Below, one piece after another: positions 56,073 to 64,000 of a stretch of DNA of 64,000 nucleotides. The notes beneath the pieces are model-generated. The model saw nothing but the letters and a program-made list of their open reading frames with translations, had not been told where the DNA came from and searched no databases. The DNA comes from Mytilus galloprovincialis. Its lineage: Eukaryota; Mollusca; Bivalvia; Mytilida; Mytilidae. Position numbers and translations under genes: made by a program. Each line of letters starts with the position of its first letter. The first letter of the stretch is position 1. The stretch is taken from NCBI RefSeq assembly GCF_965363235.1, contig NC_134843.1, forward strand, positions 49,533,535-49,597,534. Reading direction: 5' to 3'.

Positions 56073-57273
56073 CTAGAGGCTCTAAAGAGCCTGTGTCGCT
56101 CACCTTGGTCTATGTGAATATTTAACAGTACTTTCTGTGGAAAATGTTATTGAAAATCTTCAAATTTTAAGAAAATTGTTAAAAATTGACTATGAAGGGC
56201 AATAACTCCTTAGGGGGTCAATTGACTATTATGGTCATAGTGACTTATTTTTAGTTCTTACTTTGCTGTACATTATTGCTGTTTACAGTTTATCTCTATC
56301 TATAATAATATTCAAGATAACAAAAAAACAGCAAAATTTCCTCAAAATTACCAATTCAGGGGCAGCAACCTATCAACTGATTATCTGATTCATCTGAAAA
56401 TTCCAGGGCAGATAGATCGTGACCTGATCAACAATTTTACTTCCTGTCAGATTTGCTCTTAATGCTTTGGTTTTTGAGTTAAAAGCCAAAAACTGCATTT
56501 TACCCCCATGTTCTATTTTTAGCCATGGTGGCCATCTTGGTTTGTTGGCCGAGTTACCGGACACATTTTTTAAACTAGATACCCCAATGATGATTATGGC
56601 CAAGTTTGGTTAAATTTGGCCCAGTAGTTTCAGAGGAGAAGATTTTTCTAAAAGATTACTAAGATTTACGAAAAATGGTTAAAAATTGACTATAAAGGGC
56701 AATAACTCCTAAAGTGGTCAACTGACCATTTTGGTCATGTTAACTTATTTGTAGATCTTACTTTGCTGAACATTATTGCTGTTTACAGTTTATCTCTATC
56801 TATAATAATATTCAAGATAATAACCAAAAACAGCAAAATTTCCTTAAAATTACCATTTCAGGGGCAGCAACCCAACAACGAAATGTCCGATTCATCTGAA
56901 AATTTCAGGGCAGATAGATCTTAACCTGATAAACAATATTACCCCATGTCAGATTTGCTCTAAATTCTTTGGTTTTTGAGTTATAAGCCAAAAACTGCAT
57001 TTTACCCCTATGTTCTATTTTTAGCCATGGCGGCCATCTTGGTTGGTTGGCCGGGTCATCGGACACAATTTTTAAACTAGATACCCCAATGATGATTGTG
57101 GCCAAGTTTGGTAAAAATTGGCCCAGTAGTTTCAGAGGAGAAGATTTTTGTAAAAGCTAACGACGGACGACGACGACGACGACGACGACGACGGACGACG
57201 GACGCCGGACGCCGGACGCCGGACGCCAAGTGATGGGAAAAGCTCACTTGGCCCTTTGGGCCAGGTGAGCTAA
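56073..57273. mobile_element. Hairpin-ended repeat with internal duplication and ACG microsatellite
   Basis: The left end has the palindrome 'aggctctaaagagcct' followed by 'gtcgctcacctt'. The right end is the hairpin 'agctcacttggccc ttt gggccaggtgagct' (57239-57271). Inside, a unit of about 500 bp occurs twice (about 56150-56650 and 56651-57150) with 'ttaaaaattgacta', 'gggcaataactcct' and 'tttacagtttatctctatc' in each. An (ACG)n tract with CCGG variants is at 57159-57229. I recall this as a frequent bivalve repeat of unclear class. The frames 56373-56603 and 56905-57105 are the two copies read through. Confidence 0.78.
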
Positions 57274-57929
57274 AAATGATTTCAAGACCCCCTTAACATA
57301 AAATTGTCCATATTTTGAGTTAGAGCCTGAGGTTAGAGCTGATGAAGTTTTCTATAATTTTGATATAATTTGTCCCAAAAGTAGTACAACACACTGTAAA
57401 AATATTATTGAGAAAGGGCAGGTGGGATTTTTTTAATTTTCATTTATTGTCTAAAAGAATTGCACTACAAAATAACTGTGTACTCGGACCAAATGGCTAT
57501 CAAATTTGAACTTTGAAATTTGAAATTGTAGAAATAATGGTAATTCTAAAGAGTAAGACATCACTTTTTTGTCTGGCTCTTGTAGTAATAGTGTCTTGAA
57601 CTTCCAAAAAACTATGTTAACCTATGGGAATATCACTACAGACCTTGTCTATAATTTGAATACACTTCAGAAACTACTACTACAGGTTACAGGTCAGGTT
57701 TTGTAAAAAATCAGAAAAAGGGAAAGTCTGGATATTTGATTGACATGACTTTCATAAGACATAGACTGCCAAGCCCAGATCAGTTTCTCTCAGACCTGAG
57801 CACTTTAGTGGTTTTTGTGGTGTCTTGGACAACTTTTTGATTTTTTTGTGTTGCCATCTTGTCAATGTTAAATATATCTCCTATTCTACATGCATTAAAT
57901 TTGGAATTCTCCAATGTGCTTAGAATTAC
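57274..57929 (-). other. Intron sequence before the RHIM exon
   Basis: The start of a 2.87-kb phase-1 intron (55059-57929) that begins gtaatt and ends ttttag. Apart from the two elements described above I see nothing coding. 'tgtactcggaccaaatgg' near 57478 is the complement of 'ccatttggtccgagtaca', which resembles 55904-55922, so a diffuse repeat lies on both sides of the mobile elements. Confidence 0.6.
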
Positions 57930-58026
57930 CTCCAGAACTTTTATGCTCAATTTCCACTGAGCCATCTGTACTGGTGGATAACTTTGGTGTACTTTCACTT
58001 GAAGAGCCTTTGGCATCAGTCTCTAA
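57930..58026 (-). CDS. RHIM/death-domain adaptor, internal exon
   Basis: A 97-bp exon, acceptor ttttatag at 58027, donor gtaatt at 57929. It encodes 32 codons, Ser/Thr-rich (LETDAKGSSSESTPKLSTST and following), with one base left over that joins the RHIM exon in frame. It is probably a disordered linker. It is supported mainly by the agreement of phases on both sides (phase 0 in, phase 1 out). Confidence 0.72.
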
Positions 58027-58198
58027 CTATAAAACAGACAGCATAATACTAAATAATTTAATTTTGGATGTAAAGCGTCTTCTGATTGGCTGACGTTATT
58101 TTGTTATCAGCCCATAGACATAATTTAGTCCTGTGACCGTGACGTCATCAACGTTTTTCATGGTTTTCTACGGTTTAAAATGGAATTTAGAATTAAAT

Positions 58199-58360
58199 TA
58201 TAGGAAATGACTGTAATATTTTTTCTGTCTATTCGTAATAACATAAAAAATATGGTGCACACTGTTAAATAACCCGCTACGTGCTTTATTCAGTGTGCAC
58301 CAAATTTTTTGTTATTTCTTCATAGACTGAAAAAATATTACAGTCATTCCTTAAGTGAGA
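58199..58360. repeat. Long inverted repeat (hairpin) in an intron
   Basis: The left arm 58199-58264 ('ggaaatgactgtaatatttt' onward to 'tggtgcacactg') and right arm about 58290-58360 are complementary with mismatches around a loop of about 25 nt. 'cgtgacgtcatcaacg' lies just outside the left arm. It may be the end structure of a non-autonomous DNA element. Confidence 0.75.
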
Positions 58361-58748
58361 AAGGTCATTTTAAAGATCCAAAATTGGATAGCAATAATAT
58401 CTGTTGAAAAATAAACTTAATTAAGAAATGGAAAAATATGGGTTTGTATAAAAAAAAATTATATTGTTTTTGTTCCTGAGTGTTTTTAATGTTGTGTCAA
58501 TCAGAATCAATGATAGTTTTCGATCAAAGTCAGTATGATCAATTCTTATTTCTTATTTTTTTCACACTTCAAACATTGTAAGTTTTGAAGAAACAAACAA
58601 TGCAATTTATGGTTTTAACGGTATGTTTCTTGAATACATGTTTATTGTTGTTTAATTGTTTTTAAACAATTTCTAACCAAAAGCGAGTTCCTTGCCAGCT
58701 TAACAAAACAATTATAATACTAGTTAAAAACCTTATAAGCAATCTTAC

Positions 58749-58905
58749 ATCAGATTTGGATTTTTTAGGGTCTGGTGGGTTTGACGGTCCTTTTTCTCCA
58801 GATTTAACAGAGATATCTGGTATGGACCCTGAAGCATCTGTTTCTAAATCTGACTGGGTTTTTGTTGCCATAGGCTTTGAGGATGTAGGACTACTGCTTG
58901 ATTTT
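58749..58905 (-). CDS. RHIM/death-domain adaptor, most 5' exon found
   Basis: A 157-bp exon, acceptor tttttctttcag at 58906 with a long pyrimidine tract, donor gtaaga at 58748. It encodes one base plus 52 codons, Ser/Pro/Lys-rich (SPTSSKPMATKTQSDLETDA and onward), and ends in phase 0, which fits the next exon. It contains an ATG (MATKTQ), but the strong acceptor and open frame before it suggest the protein starts in an earlier exon. Low-complexity sequence here resembles the linker before the RHIM in RIPK1 and IMD. I found no convincing exon between 58906 and 64000. Confidence 0.72.
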
Positions 58906-61900
58906 CTGAAAGAAAAAAAGAAAAAAAGTTGTTCACATATTAATAAATTTAAACAAAAATGTCATAACTGAGCATTTTTAGTACATTTGTAGAACCTAAG
59001 AACATAATACTAAAGAGACAGTAACCCAACAAATCAACTGAATAAAGAATCAGAGGTTGACATACAGTCTTTAATGATAGCACATAAATGAGTCCACAGC
59101 ATATGTGCAAACATCTGCAAACATCTTAAAACATGTGTTAAAACATATCTTAAAACATATCTTAAAACATCTTAAAACATATGCCAACTTCTTAAAATTT
59201 CTTGCTGTTATGTGTGTACCATTTCAGAATATTTAATAGTTCTATAAATAAAACTTATGATCGCAAAGAAAAAGATGAATTCTGAAAAAATGTTGGTTCA
59301 ACTGCCACAGAACTTAAAATAGTCATTATAAATTATTACATAAGTATCTAAAATTGTTAACAATTAGTGAATGAAATTCATAGGTAAAAGGTCAACAAAA
59401 CACAATAAATTTCTTAAAATGGAAAAAGCTTCTCAAGGAGAGGCGAAGATATCAAATTTATAGTCATCAATCTAAAACAAACTGACAATACAATGGCAAA
59501 AATGAAATGTTGCTAGAAAGATTTGAAAATTTCATAATTGGGACGCTGAAATCATCTCTTTTGTCGTAAATTTTTTTTCCCATTCTTTCCTCATTATCAA
59601 TTACTTGAAGATGTGGATCAATGCATGAAGCCAACTCAATTGTATCGCTTGTATCCTTTATGTTATTTAGTTAGATAGATGCGTTCAACATTACAAGTCA
59701 CCAAAGTTTGAATAATTTAGTGAGAAGACATCATATTTATAGCAGAATCTGAAGTTAATTCCTATTGCTAGCTGTTTTCATTCTTCTTTAGAAACTCTTT
59801 TATGAAGTCTGCCTCATACTAATGAAGGAACAAGTCAGAACAAAAATGGAGCACAGTTGGTTCCAATGGAAATGCTGATTGTTTGCCAAAGAGCACATCT
59901 TCTTAACATAACAAGAATGTTGTCAATCAAGAAATGGAACATCTTGATAATGCATTTTTTTTTTTAAACAGAGTGGTTGGTTTTTTTTTATAATCAGAGT
60001 GGGTGTTTACAAAGTATGACATGCAAAAAACATGGTTGCAACTTTTTTATATACCAAAAAAGAACAATTCCTTCAATATGTCTTGAAGAATGGAACGAGG
60101 CACTTGTGTATATAAGATACATGTACAACCCCCCAACAAATATTACTTTCTCTTTAATATATTTCTTCAGCTAAACAAACTTGTCCAAAGTCTTTTATGT
60201 TTAGAGTTAAGAATTTGATCATTAATGAAGCCTCTGTCTTGAAAAACTAGTCAGTGATGACAGACAGACAGACAGACCAATAAATCTGTGGTTTCTTTAT
60301 ATACACTATTTATTTCAATTTATTCTTACAGACTGAATTTCAGACAGCAACCTCACAATCTGCAAATTTGCAACTACCGTATTAATAATATTGCAATATT
60401 TTAGACCAAATCAATCAAACATTTGTGTTGGTTTTTTTTTTAATCTTAATTAAAGCAAATCAATTTTAAAAAAATAAAAATATAAAAACTTTAATAGGAA
60501 ATTGCCTACTAATTAATTCCATTTAAAAAAAAAACCACCACAACAAAACCCTCAGGATCTATTGTACTTATTTTGTCAAATCCTAATTCAATTTTAAAAT
60601 TCAGAAAATGTTTTAATTTGTGTTAAGTTCCCTCTTCCTAATTTATGAAATTCTGGGTCAACATTTTTCCTTCCTTTTCCTAGCAAATACTCAAACAACA
60701 GAATTTAAATTTATCTTTCCCTGGAAAAATCAATAAGGTAAACCAAAACACTTTTAGTACATATGTCCATCAAAACCTACATATCCATTACTTCCTTCAA
60801 CCTATCATGTCTAGTACATATCACCACAATCTCTTCCTTCTAACATAACGTTAAATCATATCTTTTTAATATGTATTTTCCCGCCAGGTCGAACACTGCA
60901 GTGTTGACTGTCTGTCGTCTTAAAATATTTCTTATTTCTTATTGCTTATCAGATATATTTAGTTTGTGGCTTTTTAAATATATCTTCTTTGTTTATGTCA
61001 CTGTCAACGACTTCACTTGTCTATATTAGTACATACATGATTTAAAAGGCAATAACATGTAAAGGGTAAAAACCCTGGAAAAATCCAAAATCAATTAAAT
61101 CAAGGTCATTTCAATGTTTTGTAGATAATATATATGGGTTTTATAATATATGTTCATCAAGATCAAAGACATATAAGTCTATTCCTAGATACTAGATCAT
61201 ATATGTATTCCAAATTACACTAATTAAATGTCTTTCTTTTCGTATGTCCCCTGCAAAGAATATTCATGTATATAGCCTTAAATGGCGAGTTTCTTTTCCA
61301 AAATGTCCCCTGCAAAGAATATTCAATGTAGGTAGCCTTAAATGGTGAGTTTAGGAATGAGTATGTCAATGAAATAAGTGCCAGAAATAAAATTTTGCTC
61401 AATTATTTGTTCCTACACATTTTGGAAAACTGGAAAACTGTTACCAAGAGGCATGAGATAATATTAAAAATAAACATGCAACTCTTTGTCAAAAATTGCA
61501 CATTATTTTTTTTGGAATTTTATGACTCAAATGTTTAATTTAAGATGCAAGCAGAAAACCCATGCAAGCCATACACATTTTACATGTTCTTGTTCAAAGC
61601 AAGTGTGTATGATTCATATAATGCATCAAGAAATATGCTAGGTATTTACTGCACATAATACATTGGACAAAGAAATTCTTTCATTATAATGTCATTATCT
61701 TTCTGCACAATGACATGTACATCTACCTATCAAATGCACTTAAATTCCGGTCACATCAACATGCAACACAAAATATATAATTATCAAGAATAATTTTTAT
61801 GTATAATATGTATTTACTACAAGGGGTTTTTTTTCTTTGAAAAAATTGAAACTAATTTAGACTCCTTTTTGTGTGCATTTGTATGAATACTTTATTACTT

Positions 61901-62021
61901 TTTTGTAAAATATTACTGCAGATTAAAAAATAACAGATTTTATTATATACAGATACTATAAATATTGTCTCAGTTAATATACACTCAGTAAAATGTGCAG
62001 GCATTTCTGTGCAAATGTTTT
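58906..62021. other. Gene-free stretch upstream of the RHIM/death-domain exons
   Basis: Very AT-rich, probably intron. A 'cttaaaacatat' short tandem repeat is at 59118-59185. A 62-bp tandem pair is at about 61231-61355 ('tgtcccctgcaaagaatatt' and 'agccttaaatgg'). (CAGA)n lies at 60261-60276. The frame 59977-60174 has no known domain. Confidence 0.5.
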
Positions 62022-63588
62022 CAAGGCCGTAGCTACCCTTGAGGCAAGTGAGGCAATTGCCTCACTAAAATTTCGACACTGATTATTTTTTTTATACATA
62101 TATATATATCAATATAATAGTCATTTGTTGTTCTGTCTCAACCTTAATTTCTATATAACTTGTCATCATTCCTTTTAAACTATTCTTCCTGGATATAACT
62201 CAGCATCTCAACGGGTGTTGTTTCTCGATAACATTAACCTAGTAATGATAATCATCATGGATCTCTAGTTAAAACAGGCTCTTGCAGAAAAGGAAAAGCG
62301 ACACTGAAGGTAAAGAAGGAATGATTCTAGTAAACTATTTTTTTGTGAACAGAGTTTGAGTATTGCATATAACTTCATTGGAACAATCCAAAAACGATAA
62401 GTAGACTGACAAATCAAGTACTGGTCTTTGGAAGGGGGCAGTGCACTGCTGTCTGTGTATTCATTTCTCCGTTTAACCAACTTTTGACAAATCAAGTCAT
62501 CGCAAGGGGGCAGTCCTGTCTACATATTCATTTCACGAACTTTAATCTTTCTCTTTACAGATAAATAAAATATAAATAATATGAAACATGCATGGATTAG
62601 TTTCTATCCATGTTTCTTTAACCTTAAAAATTGAAAGAATATCCCATATTCCAATTTGATATTATTGAGGAATGGTAGAACCTTTAACACAGGATTTTGT
62701 CTTTACTTATTCGGGACTACGGAATTTCGGATCTTTATATTCGGGGTTTCGGAATCGGACACCCCATACCCCTAACCCCTAAAATACCACCAACTATTTT
62801 CAGAAATAATTTGAAATTATGGACCTACATGTAAACGTCAAAAACTCCATTCACATTCCCCTGTACCCATATCATATATACTCTATAGATAGAATCATAT
62901 ACATTTATCTTATCTCATTCTATCCCTAGTTTTTCTACTCTTTGTCAGCATAAAAGCAAGTTTAATGTTTTGTAACTGCAACTGTATGGATAGTGCTTAC
63001 AGGAAAGCTTAATTCCCTTTTGCAAACAAAACTGTTACTACCGATGCTACTACCAAATTGATGATGGAGAAGGAATTGGAAGAAGACATTGATCATTGTG
63101 TTGATGATAATGTGCTTCCTTTAGAAACACAGACTGCCCTAAAAAGACTCAAAACTTGGAAAACAGCATGCATGAGTGGCGAGAGATTGTGCGGGCTTGC
63201 CATGTTCATCGCGATAAGGATATCAGCAGACCAAATTATGATTCTGAAACGATTTGACTGAACCGGCCATTGAAAAATTTGGCAAACTGTACTGAATCGA
63301 TGTGCGTTCTATGTTCTGGCAGCAGACTCAAATCAGTGATATTTGGATGATTATCTTACATATAAATTTAAATAAAGTTGTTAAAAATTTGGTGTTAGTA
63401 AAAGTCTTAAAATATAAAAAAAAAGTATAAAAAGTGTCCAAATTCAAAACATTATCAAACTTTCTTAAAATGCCTAGAATGCAGGATTTTGCACCATTCA
63501 TTTCATATCCTCCAAAAAAAATTTCGTCTCGCTTCGCTCGGCTCAATTATTTTGCCTCACTAAAATAAGATGCCTAGCTACGGCCTTG
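62022..63588. mobile_element. Degraded hAT-type DNA transposon, 1.57 kb
   Basis: The ends 'caaggccgtagcta' (62022-62035) and 'tagctacggccttg' (63575-63588) are perfect 14-bp inverted repeats. A 5-bp direct repeat 'gtttt' flanks it (62017-62021 and 63589-63593). 'ttgcctcactaaaat' occurs near both ends. A transposase C-terminal remnant lies at 63055-63258. Its ends match those of 47171-48250 at most positions, so the two belong to related families. Confidence 0.85.
63055..63261 (+). pseudogene. hAT transposase C-terminal remnant
   Basis: A 67-codon frame with ALKRLKTWKTACMSGERLCG and a final ILKRFD, which resembles the hAT dimerisation end of ZMYM1/TTF-finger type transposase proteins (usual form RLKTWL...ERL.GLAL...HRD). 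In the middle the frame reads MFIAIRIS where an HVHRDKDIS-like string appears one base over, so two offsetting frameshifts are likely. The rest of the transposase, including the zinc finger and catalytic core, is missing. Confidence 0.7.
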
Positions 63589-64000
63589 GTTTTGGGTCCA
63601 TCATTTCTGTACGGTACTCTTTAAAATTTGCTTACTTTTCTCTATTCTTCATTTATTTTGCTCATTATTATCTATTCTTTATAATTTATCACCAAAGTCT
63701 TTAATTATATTTTGTTTATTTTTCTCTATTCTTTATTTTTTTTGGTCATTTACTCTACCGTATTTACCCAACCCAGACCCCAATATATGGAATATTGTTT
63801 CCTATGCATCACAAAAAAACACATTATAAAATTGAAAGTGCTTAATGTTTTCAATCTTTAATGTAATAATCTATATTTGTATCTTAAATTTTAAAATACC
63901 AGGACATGAGAAATCGGATATACATGTACTTATGTGACAGGTTTAATGTCTACGGTACACCAGTAATAGTATATATATAAAATAGAAAGGATGTACAGGC
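63589..64000. other. Gene-free right edge of the window
   Basis: Includes a pyrimidine-rich tract (about 63630-63750) with repeated 'tctattctttat' words. No gene is seen. If the RHIM/death-domain gene is long, this may be intron. Confidence 0.5.

Noticed and set aside
56373-57105. Two similar minus-strand frames (76 and 66 codons)
   Set aside because: They are the two internal copies of a non-coding repeat, and neither has a recognisable domain.
57780-58016. 78-codon frame starting MPKALQVK
   Set aside because: It reads the real exon 57930-58026 in another phase and continues into the intron.

Overview
The window looks like nuclear DNA of a marine mussel (Mytilus or a close relative). It is AT-rich, gene-poor and full of repeats. 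Several dispersed sequences are ones I recall as abundant in mussel DNA, for example the 'gccaatgagacaact' family and the 'cattccccatttccattctc' family. The genes have spliceosomal introns. The species call rests on recall of these repeats, not on a database search. I saw no rRNA, tRNA or CRISPR array.

Left part (1-19.5 kb): a satellite array of about 165-190 bp monomers fills 1-7526 and 14021-18010. Its orientation flips near 2117-2130, and from about 4.5 kb on it is organised in higher-order blocks. A complete tyrosine-recombinase retrotransposon of the Ngaro type sits inside it at 7527-14020, on the minus strand. It carries gag, reverse transcriptase-RNase H, tyrosine recombinase and an SGNH hydrolase, with split direct repeats in the order A1 - genes - B1 - A2 - B2. 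The repeats are almost identical and the flanking satellite rejoins exactly without a target duplication, so the insertion is recent. A minisatellite at 19.24-19.49 kb reuses a word from the satellite.

Middle part (19.5-44.8 kb): I could support no host gene here. It holds dispersed repeats, a 1.78 kb direct tandem duplication (29591-33160), and a repeat at about 34480-34790 that contains a complete hammerhead ribozyme core and a perfect UUCG-capped hairpin.

Right part (44.9-64 kb): two host genes, both on the minus strand and both of NF-kB signalling type. One is an apparently intronless IkB/cactus-like inhibitor (44903-46081) with six ankyrin repeats, a DSG phosphodegron and kB sites in its promoter. 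The other is the 3' half of a multi-exon gene (53758-58905) whose joined exons encode a RHIM-like motif followed by a death domain, the layout of IMD and of the C-terminal half of RIPK1. The frames of its four exons agree at every splice junction. Mobile DNA lies in and around these genes: two hAT-type elements with CARGGCCGTARCTA ends and 5-bp target duplications (47171-48250 and 62022-63588), a TTAA-flanked element in an intron (55193-55875), a hairpin-ended repeat with an ACG microsatellite (56073-57273), and a long inverted repeat (58199-58360).

If the two host genes work as in other animals, the RHIM/death-domain protein would act upstream, passing receptor signals toward NF-kB activation, and the IkB protein would hold NF-kB in the cytoplasm and be re-induced by it through the kB sites.
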